Shown: piece after piece, positions 1-7,196 of the stretch
Position numbering within the stretch: the first letter of the stretch is position 1
Layout of the letters: every line of letters begins with the position of its first letter
Assembly (NCBI GenBank): GCA_040756415.1
Contig: JBFLYZ010000078.1
Coordinates: 1-14,646 of the forward strand
Length of the DNA: 14,646 bases
DNA from: JBFLYZ01 sp040756415
GTDB lineage: Bacteria > Bacteroidota > Bacteroidia > JADZBD01
Reading direction: 5' to 3'
The notes under the pieces: model-generated
The model's database searches: none
Told to the model about the DNA's origin: nothing
The model's input: the letters and a program-made list of their open reading frames with translations, nothing else
Position numbers and translations under genes: made by a program

Positions 1-441
1 CTCGCGCAGGAAGCGATCCGGTTCAGCGGGTCGACATCGGCCTTTGTTGTCGCCTTCTTTATCGTCATCGGGTGGCTCGCCTCCGGCTACCTGTTTGGCT
101 TCAGCGATACATGGCAACTGGTGATCAACACCGCAACCACCATTGCCACTTTTCTTATGGTTTTCCTGATTCAGCGCATGCAAAACAAAGATTCGCGGGC
201 CCTTCACTTAAAGCTAAACGAGCTGGTTGCCTCTCTCAAAGGACCCAGCAACCGGTTGATCGATGCGGAGGAAATGACGGAAGAAGAGCTTGAGATGCTC
301 AGCCGGTATTACCGGAAGCTGGCGCAGATGGCCAGAAAAGAAAAAGACCTGACCGTGTCTCACTCGGTAGAAGAAGCGGTAGCGCTTCACAGGAACAAAT
401 ACAAAGGGCCGCCAAATGACAAGCATCACGCGCTCAGGTGA
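1..441 (+). CDS. Low-affinity iron permease family membrane protein (5' truncated)
   Basis: The frame is open from base 1 and 146 codons are visible; the start lies outside the window. Two hydrophobic stretches are seen, at about visible residues 13-34 and 41-57. A conserved-looking segment follows (LKLNELVASL, then a GPSN-x-LID-x-EEMTEEEL stretch) and the tail is charged and helical. This arrangement, with membrane helices and a soluble LK-NELVAS/EE-TE-EL tail, matches my memory of the bacterial low-affinity iron permease family (Pfam Iron_permease), small inner-membrane proteins. Iron transport by bacterial members is poorly established, so the name is a family label, not a proven function. 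The gene ends 58 bases before the chosen Hsp20 start, and the Hsp20 promoter candidate lies just after its stop codon. Confidence 0.75.
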   Translation, partial: LAQEAIRFSGSTSAFVVAFFIVIGWLASGYLFGFSDTWQLVINTATTIATFLMVFLIQRMQNKDSRALHLKLNELVASLKGPSNRLIDAEEMTEEELEMLSRYYRKLAQMARKEKDLTVSHSVEEAVALHRNKYKGPPNDKHHALR

Positions 442-454
442 GAATGATCATATG

Positions 455-481
455 TTTGGCCCGCGTGTACGGGTAGCTTTG
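455..481 (+). promoter_or_regulatory. Putative Bacteroidota-type promoter of the Hsp20 gene
   Basis: A perfect -7 element of the TAnnTTTG type (TAGCTTTG) lies at 474-481, 18 bases before the ATG at 500. An upstream TTTG at 455-458 could be the -33 element, but its 15-base spacing is shorter than the usual 19-21. Transcription would start at about 485. This places the in-frame ATG at 416 upstream of the transcript and supports the start at 500. Confidence 0.5.
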
Positions 482-499
482 CATGAAAAACCTCTAACC

Positions 500-943
500 A
501 TGTCGCTAATTAAAACCAGGAAAAACAGGGACCTGTATCCCTCGCTGCTTTCAGACTTTTTCGCAACAGACCGCTTTTTCAGTCCCGGGTGGCTGGAAAG
601 GGAATCGGGGCAAACGGTCCCCTCGGTAAACATCAGGGAGAATGGCAAGGAGTTCCACGTAGAGCTTGCCGTTCCGGGCTTCAGCAAGACCGACTTTAAG
701 ATCAGCGTTGAAGACAATGTTCTTACTATCAGTGCGGAGAAGAAAGAGGAAGAGAAAGAAGAAAACGAGCGTTTTACCAGGAAAGAGTTTTCCTATAACT
801 CGTTCTCCAGGTCTTTCACACTCCCTCAAACGGTGAATGCCGACAAGGTTGACGCCAGGTACGCTGACGGCATTCTGAAGCTTTGCATTCCCAAAAAGGA
901 AGAAGCCAAAGCTCTTACGAAAAAGGAGATCAACGTAGCCTAA
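500..943 (+). CDS. Small heat shock protein, Hsp20/alpha-crystallin family
   Basis: This is a 147-residue ATP-independent holdase that binds unfolding cytoplasmic proteins and passes them to DnaK/ClpB. The alpha-crystallin domain covers roughly residues 40-133: PSVNIRE opens it, E-x-AVPGFSKTDF lies near residues 55-66, and the hallmark YADGILKLCIPKK is at 121-133. The C-terminal INV (144-146) resembles the I-x-I/V tail that docks into the neighbouring dimer during oligomer assembly. The sequence between strands is rich in Glu/Lys (about 80-96), typical of Bacteroidota members, as is the length. The frame extends upstream to an ATG at 416, but that would overlap the permease gene and precede the promoter, and the extra 28 residues look unlike the family, so I chose 500. 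ppsA follows 30 bases later and may be co-transcribed. The family assignment is firm; stress induction is inferred. Confidence 0.93.
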   Translation: MSLIKTRKNRDLYPSLLSDFFATDRFFSPGWLERESGQTVPSVNIRENGKEFHVELAVPGFSKTDFKISVEDNVLTISAEKKEEEKEENERFTRKEFSYNSFSRSFTLPQTVNADKVDARYADGILKLCIPKKEEAKALTKKEINVA

Positions 944-973
944 AGGCGGGCCCCTTCTTTTTTGTATCGAAAC

Positions 974-3430
974 ATGGCTGAACAGGAGTTCATACGATTC
1001 TTCGACCAGATCCGCATCGCGGACCTGGCGGCTGTAGGAGGGAAAAACGCCTCGCTGGGAGAGATGTATACCCTGCTTACCGCCAAAGGTATCCGCGTTC
1101 CTTACGGTTTTGCCCTGACCACTGCCGCATACTGGGAATTCATCTACCGCAACCGGCTGAATAAACCTATTGCCGATACGCTGGCCGGGCTGAACAGAAA
1201 GGACTTCTCCAATCTGCGTGATGCGGGAAAGACGATCAGGGACAGGATACTGGAAGCGCCTTTGCCCTCTTCGCTGCGTACCGCTGTCGGTAGGGCCTAT
1301 GCCGCTTTATGCGATAAATACGCATACCAGGTCGAAGTGGCCGTACGGAGCAGCGCCACGGCCGAGGACCTGCCTTCGGCCAGTTTTGCCGGGCTTCACC
1401 AGTCTTTTCTGAACATACGCGGAGAAGGGCAACTGCTGCTGGCCGTACACCACTGTTTCGCATCGCTTTTCACCGACAGGGCCATCAAATACCGTGAAGA
1501 TCATAAGATAGGCCATGAAGGAATAGGCCTTTCGGTTGGCGTTCAGAAAATGGTGCGCTCCGACCTGGCCTGCTCCGGGATCGCCTTTACGTTAGAGCCC
1601 GAATCAGGGTTTAAGAACATTGTTCACATTGCAGGAAGCTGGGGACTTGGCGAGAATATCGTTCAGGGTACTGTAAGTCCTGATGAATTCCTGGTTTTTA
1701 AACCGGCACTACGAAACGGGAAAAAAGCGATCGTGTCAAAAAAACTCGGCACCAAAGCCAAAACTATGGTCTATGCCGACCATACCGATCACGAGCCAAG
1801 CACCACCATTTGTAATACCGAAACGCCCGCAGCCAAGCGGGATCGCTTTGTGCTGAACGATGCGGAAGTGCTGCAGGTCGCTCAGTGGGCCCTGATCATT
1901 GAAGGCCATTACGGAAGGGCGATGGACATCGAGTGGGCCAAGGATGGGATGACCCATGAGCTCTTTATGGTGCAGGCCCGCCCTGAAACGATTCACCAGG
2001 ACGTCAGGCCCGGCAAGCTCGTTGAATACACGCTAAAGGAAGAGGGGCCCGTACTGGCAAGCGGTAGCGCGATCGGAAACCGTATAGCTTCGGGCCTTGC
2101 CCGCATCCTTTCATCTCCCCTGGAAGCCGACAAGCTGCGGGATGGCGAAGTGCTCATTACGGATATGACCAATCCCGACTGGGATCCTATCCTGAAAAAA
2201 GCATCGGCCATCATTACCAACAAAGGTGGCCGCACCAGCCATGCTTCTATCGTGGCCAGGGAACTGGGAGTGGTTGCCGTGGTAGGAACCGGCAACGCTA
2301 CCAGCGCCATAGCTGACGGGCAGGCCATAACCGTAAGTTGTGCCGAGGGAAAAACGGGCTTCGTGTACCAGGGTAACCTGAAGTGGGAAGAAAAAGAATT
2401 TGATCTTTCGGCCGTTAAAATGCCAAAGACCCGGCCCATGCTCATACTGGGCGACCCTGAAAAGGCATTCAAGTACTCATTCTATCCCAATGACGGGGTG
2501 GGCCTCATGCGGCTGGAATTCATCATCAGCAACAGCATAGGTATTCATCCTATGGCGCTCGCCCGGTTCAGTGAGCTAAAGGACCGTGGCGCGAAAGAAA
2601 AGATAGCGAAGCTTGCAAGGCATTATCCGGATAAAAAAAACTACTTCACCGATAAATTGTCGCAAGCCGTGGCCATTATTGCCTGTGCCTTTCACCCGAA
2701 AGAAGTAATCGTGCGCATGAGCGATTTTAAGAGCAATGAATACGCGAACCTGACCGGGGGGAAGCAGTTTGAGCTGCAGGAAGAAAATCCGATGCTGGGT
2801 TTTCGGGGAGCATCGCGCTATTACGATGAGCGCTACAAGGATGGGTTCCGCCTGGAATGTGAAGCAATGAAGATCGTGCGGAACGAAATGGGCCTGACGA
2901 ATGTCAAGCTGATGATACCTTTCTGCCGCACGATAGAAGAAGGCAGAAAGGTCATCGCGGTTATGGAAGAGTTCGGCCTGAAAAGAGGAGAAAACGGCCT
3001 GGAGATCTATGTCATGGCCGAGATACCTTCAAACGTTTTGCTGGCCGAACAGTTTGCTGAGCTGTTCGATGGCTTTTCGATCGGATCCAACGACCTGACC
3101 CAATTGACCCTTGGCATCGACCGGGATAATGCCGTTATCAGCACGCTATTCAGCGAAAAGAACGATGCCGCCACGCAGATGATCGCATTGATGATCAGGA
3201 AGGCCAAGAATATGAAAGCCAAAATAGGGCTTTGCGGCCAGGCTCCCAGCGATTTTCCGGAGTTCGCCCGTTTTCTTGTTAAAGAAGGAATTGACAGTAT
3301 TTCATTCAGCCCTGATGCGCTGCTCAAGGGTATTGCGAACATCAATGCGGCCGAAGGTCCGGCCGTTAAAGGGAAAAAATACGGTGTTACGTTCAAAAAG
3401 CAGCCTAAAACCGGGAATAATATATCGTGA
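974..3430 (+). CDS. ppsA: Phosphoenolpyruvate synthase (pyruvate, water dikinase)
   Basis: This enzyme converts pyruvate, ATP and water to phosphoenolpyruvate, AMP and phosphate, the entry to gluconeogenesis from pyruvate or lactate. The 818 residues carry all three expected parts. The N-terminal nucleotide-binding domain opens with GGKNASLGEM and has VRSSATAEDLPSASFAG from residue 124. The swivelling phosphohistidine domain has GGRTSHASIVARELG with His423, matching E. coli His421. The C-terminal TIM barrel has MRLEF, EIPSNV, GSNDLTQLTLGIDRDN and GLCGQAPSD with Cys754, matching E. coli Cys751. The Thr two residues before the His is the position that the PEP synthase regulatory protein modifies in E. 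coli; no such regulator gene is in this window. I chose the ATG at 974 over an upstream in-frame TTG at 962 because MAEQ-x-FIRFFDQI matches the usual family start. It lies 30 bases after Hsp20. No strong terminator separates them. Confidence 0.96.
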   Translation: MAEQEFIRFFDQIRIADLAAVGGKNASLGEMYTLLTAKGIRVPYGFALTTAAYWEFIYRNRLNKPIADTLAGLNRKDFSNLRDAGKTIRDRILEAPLPSSLRTAVGRAYAALCDKYAYQVEVAVRSSATAEDLPSASFAGLHQSFLNIRGEGQLLLAVHHCFASLFTDRAIKYREDHKIGHEGIGLSVGVQKMVRSDLACSGIAFTLEPESGFKNIVHIAGSWGLGENIVQGTVSPDEFLVFKPALRNGKKAIVSKKLGTKAKTMVYADHTDHEPSTTICNTETPAAKRDRFVLNDAEVLQVAQWALIIEGHYGRAMDIEWAKDGMTHELFMVQARPETIHQDVRPGKLVEYTLKEEGPVLASGSAIGNRIASGLARILSSPLEADKLRDGEVLITDMTNPDWDPILKKASAIITNKGGRTSHASIVARELGVVAVVGTGNATSAIADGQAITVSCAEGKTGFVYQGNLKWEEKEFDLSAVKMPKTRPMLILGDPEKAFKYSFYPNDGVGLMRLEFIISNSIGIHPMALARFSELKDRGAKEKIAKLARHYPDKKNYFTDKLSQAVAIIACAFHPKEVIVRMSDFKSNEYANLTGGKQFELQEENPMLGFRGASRYYDERYKDGFRLECEAMKIVRNEMGLTNVKLMIPFCRTIEEGRKVIAVMEEFGLKRGENGLEIYVMAEIPSNVLLAEQFAELFDGFSIGSNDLTQLTLGIDRDNAVISTLFSEKNDAATQMIALMIRKAKNMKAKIGLCGQAPSDFPEFARFLVKEGIDSISFSPDALLKGIANINAAEGPAVKGKKYGVTFKKQPKTGNNIS

Positions 3431-3607
3431 TACATACCCCCGATGAAGCTCTGTTCCTCCTGTTACCTTCGCGGCTGATCACGGACCCCAAAAGCATGCC
3501 GGCACGATCCGTACCGAACTGACAAGGGTCATCAGAACGCCTGAGCGGCCTCATATCCCTTGTAATCATACCATTTCATATTTGCACTATAAATAAACCC
3601 AAGTAAC

Positions 3608-4225
3608 ATGGAAGCACAGCAAAAGAAACTGATCGGTGATTTCATTATCGATGGCCTGAGAAAAGCCGCCACCGATCTGGAAAAATTCCGTTTGCAGGCC
3701 GCCCTCGGCAAGGCCGAAGCGCGCGACCTGTATGAACGATCAAGAAAGAAGTTCGGCAGGTACGTGCAGGAGGCAAGGCTACAGCTCGACTCCGCTAAAA
3801 AGACCGTGAAGGCGAAGACCGGCAGCCTGCGTGCCGCACTGGAGGCGCTGCAGGTGCAACTGGCCCTGGGTAAGGCCGAATCGAAGGAGCTCTTTGAAAA
3901 GCAGCGAAAAGAAATACTCCGGGCCCTGAAACAGGTGGAGATTGCGATGCAGAAGAACAAGGCGTCAGGCGAGTTCTATTCGCGCCTTCACATGGAGATC
4001 GAGAAATTCAAAATAAAGCTCGATATCATGAAGCTGCGTTATGAGCTGAACAAATTGAATGTCAGGGATGAGTTCGAGGATAAAAAGCTGGATTTCTCAA
4101 AACGGCTTCATGCCATCAGGCAACGTTTGCTGCATACCGATAGCAAAACGGAGAAAAAATGGGGGCGCTTCCGCAAAGAGATCTCCGCGGCATACGGACA
4201 TATGAAAAAAGCTTTCGCAGTATAG
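3608..4225 (+). CDS. Unrecognised all-helical protein with three ~54-residue repeats
   Basis: I do not recognise a named family. The 205-residue product is extremely charged (Lys/Arg and Glu throughout), has almost no proline, no signal peptide and no membrane segment, and should be a long amphipathic helix or coiled coil. It contains an internal repeat: the segments starting at residue 24 (LEKFRLQAALGK), 78 (LEALQVQLALGK) and 131 (IEKFKIKLDIMK) align with spacings of 54 and 53 residues. The first two stay alike through AEARDLYERSRK and AESKELFEKQRK. Such repeats recall phasins, apolipoprotein-like surfactants and other surface-binding helices; this is only analogy. It converges with the UbiB/phasin-like pair (stop codons 32 bases apart) and follows ppsA after 177 bases. 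A weak -7-like CATATTTG at 3577-3584 could give it its own promoter. The ATG at 3608 directly follows an A-rich tract. Confidence 0.85.
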   Translation: MEAQQKKLIGDFIIDGLRKAATDLEKFRLQAALGKAEARDLYERSRKKFGRYVQEARLQLDSAKKTVKAKTGSLRAALEALQVQLALGKAESKELFEKQRKEILRALKQVEIAMQKNKASGEFYSRLHMEIEKFKIKLDIMKLRYELNKLNVRDEFEDKKLDFSKRLHAIRQRLLHTDSKTEKKWGRFRKEISAAYGHMKKAFAV

Positions 4226-4257
4226 CGCCTGGCTGGGCTTCCGCCCGACCCGCCCGA

Positions 4258-5982
4258 TTATTCATCATTCCAGCCCTTCCAGTCATCGTGATCTCCCTTG
4301 CGGAGATCGCGTAACATCCCTATGAGAATAATTCCGGCAATGATCAAGCCGGTTACCCCGAGGGCCGAGGAACTTCCCCATAAGGGCGGCACATGGCTGG
4401 CGAGAAGAAGGGATGATCCGATAACAAGCCCGGATAAGATCACGGCAGAGATGATCTGGCGGGTCACCCGGTTGATCGTGTGAACGAGCGGGTCGATGCC
4501 TTTATGGCGCAGGTCGACCTTTATCTCCCCTGCGTTTATCCTGCGTATGGCGTTCTTCAGGTCGCGCGGAAAATCCTCCATGTACATGCCCATTTCGTAT
4601 ATGGAATTGAGCACGCGCTTGGTGAACTGAACCGGATTGTAATGCCGCGCCACCGTTTTGATCAGGTACGGGCGGATGAGCTTTCCCAGGTCGAGGTCGG
4701 GATCAAGATGATGAATTACCCCTTCGATCGTGACCATGGAACGCGCCAGGAGGAAAAAATGCGTGGGCACCTTGAGGCCGTGCTTGATGACGATATCTTT
4801 TAATTCGATCAGCACCGTGCTCATTTCATTGGCATGTATGCTGCGGAAGACATAATTCTCAACGAACTCGGAAAGATCGGCTTCCAGCTCGCGGAAATTC
4901 CGTATCACCGGGTTGTCTGACAACTGCTGGAGGGCGCGGATGATCCTGCGCACATCCTTTTTATTGACGGATATGAACAGGTAGCCGAACTGCTCAATAT
5001 CCTTTTTAAGTATGCTGCCCATCATGCCGTAATCCAGGTAGCAGATCACATTGCCGGGCAGCACCAGCAGGTTGCCCGGATGGGGATCGGCATGGAAATA
5101 CCCGTAATTGAACACCTGCCTGAAATAGGAAACGGCCAGCCGCCTGGCGATCGCCTTGCGATCCAGCCCGTTGTCGATCAGCCGCTCGTGGCTGGATATT
5201 TTGATCCCGTCAATGTATTCGAGGGTCAGGACCCGCGAAGTCGTATACCCGCTGTATACTTTGGGCGAATGTATCCATCCTTCATCCTGCTCATCCTTTA
5301 TAAAATTATTGTGAAACCGCTGAACATTTACCGATTCATGAATGAAATCCAGCTCCTGCATCACGCTTTTTTCGAAGTTCATGACCAATCCCACCGGGTC
5401 GAAGCTTTTCAGGGAAGGCATTCGCCTGCTAAAGAGCTCGGCCATATAGAGCATTACTTTGATATCCGACACAATGACTTCGCGGATACCGGGCCGCTGA
5501 ACCTTTACCACCACCTTTTCGCCTGTTTTGAGAACAGCGCGGTGGACCTGGGCCATGGAAGCAGATGCAAAGGCCTCTGCCTCGAACGACAGGAACAGAT
5601 CGCTGATCTTCCCTTTCAGCTCCTGTTCAATGACACCGGCCGCCAGCGCTCCCTGCACGGGAGGCACGCTGTCCTGGAGCTTTTCCAGCTCACGGATCAG
5701 TTCGGCAGGCAGCAGATCGGGACGATTGCTCAGTATCTGGCCGAACTTGACGAAAGTAGGCCCCAGCTCCTCGCAAACCATACGCATTTTTTCCCATTTC
5801 GTCAGGTGAGTGGCGTGCTCATACGTGCTTTTGGGAATGAGCTTTTTAAGGAATTGGAACCGCTTCTTTTCCTCCATGTAGGAGACCAGATCTTCAAAAC
5901 CATACTTCAGCAGAACGGTTATGATCTGGTTATAGCGCCTGATCCGGTGGTATTTTTTATCTATGTAGGAAAAAATACCCAT
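4258..5982 (-). CDS. ABC1/AarF/UbiB-family atypical protein kinase, membrane anchored
   Basis: The product has 574 residues. The hallmarks of the UbiB/ADCK fold are present in order: the invariant KxGQ as KFGQILSNRPDLLP (79-92), the Ala-rich loop ASASMAQVH (139-147) in place of a glycine loop, VVKVQRPG with Lys160, Glu210 in QELDF, the catalytic segment HADPHPGN (297-304), and the metal-binding DYG (317-319) in place of DFG. Two hydrophobic helices close the protein (about 511-530 and 541-557), followed by an acidic Trp-containing tail, as in membrane-bound UbiB proteins. Known members act as ATPases or kinases supporting quinone biosynthesis or lipid trafficking; the substrate here is unknown. 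The start is the ATG that shares its A with the TGA of the upstream phasin-like gene (TGATG), so the two are probably translationally coupled. I avoid the symbol ubiB because ubiquinone is not expected in Bacteroidota, which usually make menaquinone. Confidence 0.93.
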   Translation of the reverse strand: MGIFSYIDKKYHRIRRYNQIITVLLKYGFEDLVSYMEEKKRFQFLKKLIPKSTYEHATHLTKWEKMRMVCEELGPTFVKFGQILSNRPDLLPAELIRELEKLQDSVPPVQGALAAGVIEQELKGKISDLFLSFEAEAFASASMAQVHRAVLKTGEKVVVKVQRPGIREVIVSDIKVMLYMAELFSRRMPSLKSFDPVGLVMNFEKSVMQELDFIHESVNVQRFHNNFIKDEQDEGWIHSPKVYSGYTTSRVLTLEYIDGIKISSHERLIDNGLDRKAIARRLAVSYFRQVFNYGYFHADPHPGNLLVLPGNVICYLDYGMMGSILKKDIEQFGYLFISVNKKDVRRIIRALQQLSDNPVIRNFRELEADLSEFVENYVFRSIHANEMSTVLIELKDIVIKHGLKVPTHFFLLARSMVTIEGVIHHLDPDLDLGKLIRPYLIKTVARHYNPVQFTKRVLNSIYEMGMYMEDFPRDLKNAIRRINAGEIKVDLRHKGIDPLVHTINRVTRQIISAVILSGLVIGSSLLLASHVPPLWGSSSALGVTGLIIAGIILIGMLRDLRKGDHDDWKGWNDE

Positions 5983-6362
5983 CAATGCTTCCTCTGTTCC
6001 AGGTTAATGATCCTGGATTCGGCAAGGGCCAGTTCGCGTTTCAGCCCCGCCACCTCCTCGGCCAGCTTGTTTAGCTGATCGGTATGGGTAATGTGCATTT
6101 TCTCGTATGCCCGGGCCACCGTTTCTTCTATCTTCTTCTCCAGCTCCTGCCTGGCCTGACCCGCCTTATGGAGCAGGCGCCCGATCAACTGTTCGTGTCC
6201 CTCTTCTTCTTCATTGTCAGAGAAATCGTCTATCAGGTCATTGATCTTTTCCTTACCCTTTTTCGCCATTTCCGAAAGCTTCTTCATCAGCTCCTCGTCC
6301 CTGGATATCATATACAGGTTCGTGGAGAGCGTTAGCAGTTCTATCAGTGTTTTTACGCGCAT
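5982..6362 (-). CDS. Phasin-like helical protein, partner of the UbiB-family kinase
   Basis: The product is a 126-residue, highly helical protein. Residues 1-18 are mildly hydrophobic (TLIELLTLSTNLYM), the middle is Lys-rich then acidic (SDNEEEE at 48-54), and residues 72-90 continue a charged amphipathic helix. A C-terminal leucine-heptad coiled coil runs from about 96 to 122 (LNKLAEEVAGLKRELALAE). The pattern TDQLNKLAEEVAGLKREL resembles the C-terminal oligomerisation helix of the PHA granule-associated phasin family. That resemblance is from memory and is not proof of polyhydroxyalkanoate storage; no PHA synthase is in the window. An upstream in-frame extension to 6425 exists, but the ATG at 6362 sits about 20 bases after a plausible promoter and gives the natural N-terminus. 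The stop TGA overlaps the kinase ATG by one base, so the two form an operon. Confidence 0.75.
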   Translation of the reverse strand: MRVKTLIELLTLSTNLYMISRDEELMKKLSEMAKKGKEKINDLIDDFSDNEEEEGHEQLIGRLLHKAGQARQELEKKIEETVARAYEKMHITHTDQLNKLAEEVAGLKRELALAESRIINLEQRKH

Positions 6363-6384
6363 GTTACCCGGTTTTTTGTCGATA

Positions 6385-6414
6385 CAAAAATGGGAGTACG
6401 CCCGGTGGAACAAA
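6385..6414 (-). promoter_or_regulatory. Putative promoter of the phasin-like/UbiB operon
   Basis: Reading leftward, TTTG (complement of 6411-6414) is followed after 18 bases by CATTTTTG (complement of 6385-6392). The latter differs from TAnnTTTG only at its first base. Transcription would start near 6380, leaving a leader of about 20 bases before the ATG at 6362. Element order and spacing fit the Bacteroidota -33/-7 pattern. Confidence 0.42.
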
Positions 6415-6481
6415 ATGATAAGCATCAGGTAAGATGCGGCTCAAACTGATTTTGGTCATGAGCGGCCGGTGAGATGGGGAA

Positions 6482-6489
6482 TACTTTTG
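6482..6489 (+). promoter_or_regulatory. -7 promoter element upstream of the CBS-domain gene
   Basis: TACTTTTG is a perfect TAnnTTTG match and ends 14 bases before the ATG at 6504. The nearest upstream TTTG (6451-6454) is 27 bases away, longer than usual, so the -33 element is unclear. The element lies inside the reading-frame extension that begins at an ATG at 6474 and therefore argues for 6504 as the start. Confidence 0.42.
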
Positions 6490-6503
6490 TAAAAAAGCCG
6501 ATC

Positions 6504-6911
6504 ATGGATCTGAATATTCCCATTTCACAGGTAATGACAAAAGAGGTCGTTTCGGTAAGTCCATACCAGAAACTGATCGATGTAAAGCACATTTTCGAAA
6601 AGAAGAATTTCCATCACCACATTCCGGTTGCGGAAAAAGGGCGGCTGAGGGGTATGATCAGCCTCGTTGATTTTTTATACGCAATCAAGAATGCATCGCT
6701 CGATGACAGCGAGCCGGTATATACCGACCTGCTGGTTCGGGATATCATGAGAGAAAATCCGGTCACGAGGCCTTCGTCCTCTACGCTAAAGGATGTTGCG
6801 CTGGAGCTCGCCAGAGGCGAGGTTCATGCGGTCGTGATCGCAGACGACCTGCAATTGAAAGGGATCGTTTCCACTGCCGATGTGATACGGCATTTTCTTA
6901 ACTCAGAGTAA
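6504..6911 (+). CDS. Stand-alone two-CBS-domain protein
   Basis: The 135 residues consist of little more than a CBS pair. The first CBS motif begins at VMTKEVVSVSPYQKL and ends in LRGMISLVDFLYAI. The second begins at VRDIMRENPVTRPSSSTLKD and ends in LKGIVSTADVIRHFL. Tandem CBS domains form a Bateman module that usually binds adenine nucleotides (AMP, ADP, ATP, SAM) and reports energy state to a partner. No effector domain is attached, so it must act in trans or as a nucleotide sink or sensor, like the short CBS proteins of hypoxia regulons. The start at 6504 is preferred over 6474 because of the -7 element at 6482. It is divergent from the phasin-like/UbiB operon (142 bases between the starts). 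The ligand cannot be read from the sequence. Confidence 0.9.
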   Translation: MDLNIPISQVMTKEVVSVSPYQKLIDVKHIFEKKNFHHHIPVAEKGRLRGMISLVDFLYAIKNASLDDSEPVYTDLLVRDIMRENPVTRPSSSTLKDVALELARGEVHAVVIADDLQLKGIVSTADVIRHFLNSE

Positions 6912-7007
6912 AATTTCAACGGCTTTCGCCTGGCTCGCCTTCATTTCATTAAGATGGTCGCCCGGGCTTCTTCTCGGTTCAGGCTGATCTGGGCCCAGCG
7001 AGACTAT

Positions 7008-7045
7008 AAAAGAAAAGACCGCGGCAAAGCGCGGTCCTTTCTTTT
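7008..7045 (-). terminator. Strong intrinsic terminator downstream of tRNA-Asn
   Basis: A 16-base arm at 7008-7023 faces an arm at 7030-7045 across a six-base loop, with a GC-rich core (ACCGCG/CGCGGT) and A/T-rich outer halves. Read leftward, all 16 positions pair, one as G-U, and the stem ends in a U-rich tract (CUUUUCUUUU). Read rightward the same position is an A-C mismatch. It begins three bases beyond the tRNA 3' end and could also stop rightward transcription from the CBS gene. Confidence 0.8.
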
Positions 7046-7048
7046 ACG

Positions 7049-7122
7049 CTCCCCAGCCTGGGCTCGAACCAGGGACCCCATGATTAACAGTCATGTGCTC
7101 TAACCAGCTGAGCTACTGAGGA
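7049..7122 (-). tRNA. tRNA-Asn (anticodon GTT)
   Basis: The gene is 74 bases and read leftward. The acceptor arm TCCTCAG pairs with CTGGGGA (one G-U), and the discriminator base G fits tRNA-Asn. The D arm is GCTC-AGCTGGTTAGA-GAGC-like, and the anticodon loop is CTGTTAA with GTT at 7086-7088 (complement). The T arm contains GGTTCGAGCC. No CCA is encoded. The variable loop is short (class I). Confidence 0.96.
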
Positions 7123-7178
7123 ATCTTCCCTTGCCAGCCTCAGGGCCAACCAGGGAAAACCCTTTTTCGCTTCATGCC

Positions 7179-7196
7179 CTTATGCCTTGGCATAAG
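7179..7196. repeat. 18-base palindrome between tRNA-Asn and the PfkB kinase gene
   Basis: Two perfect eight-base arms, CTTATGCC and GGCATAAG, are separated by two bases. The site lies 57 bases upstream of the tRNA-Asn 5' end and about 100 bases upstream of the kinase start. It could be an operator for a dimeric regulator or a short RNA hairpin; no regulator gene is nearby. Another small dyad, CCTTTTTAAAGG, follows at 7218-7229. Confidence 0.5.

Noticed and set aside
416..499. Alternative Hsp20 start at 416
   Set aside because: It overlaps the preceding gene, lies upstream of the -7 element at 474-481, and adds residues unlike the family.
943..964. Possible terminator between Hsp20 and ppsA (AAGG/CCTT stem and T run)
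   Set aside because: The stem is only four base pairs with a six-base loop; more likely the T tract is part of the ppsA upstream region.
3431..3607. 177-base gap after ppsA examined for a small gene or RNA
   Set aside because: No supported reading frame, strong hairpin or repeat; only a weak -7-like CATATTTG at its right end.
4231..4250. GGGC/GCCC hairpin in the convergent gap between the helical protein and UbiB genes
   Set aside because: The core stem is four base pairs, and there is no T tract on either strand; too weak to call a terminator.
5080..6078. Long rightward reading frame of about 330 codons opposite the UbiB-family gene
   Set aside because: It is the antisense of a gene with unambiguous kinase motifs and has no family features or promoter; it is a by-product of codon bias.
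6989..6998. CTGGGCCCAG palindrome downstream of the CBS gene
   Set aside because: A ten-base GC-rich palindrome is common by chance and has no T tract or nearby start.
7152..7167. AGGG-AAAA-CCCT followed by Ts
   Set aside because: The four-base stem is too short and there is no rightward gene just upstream for it to serve.
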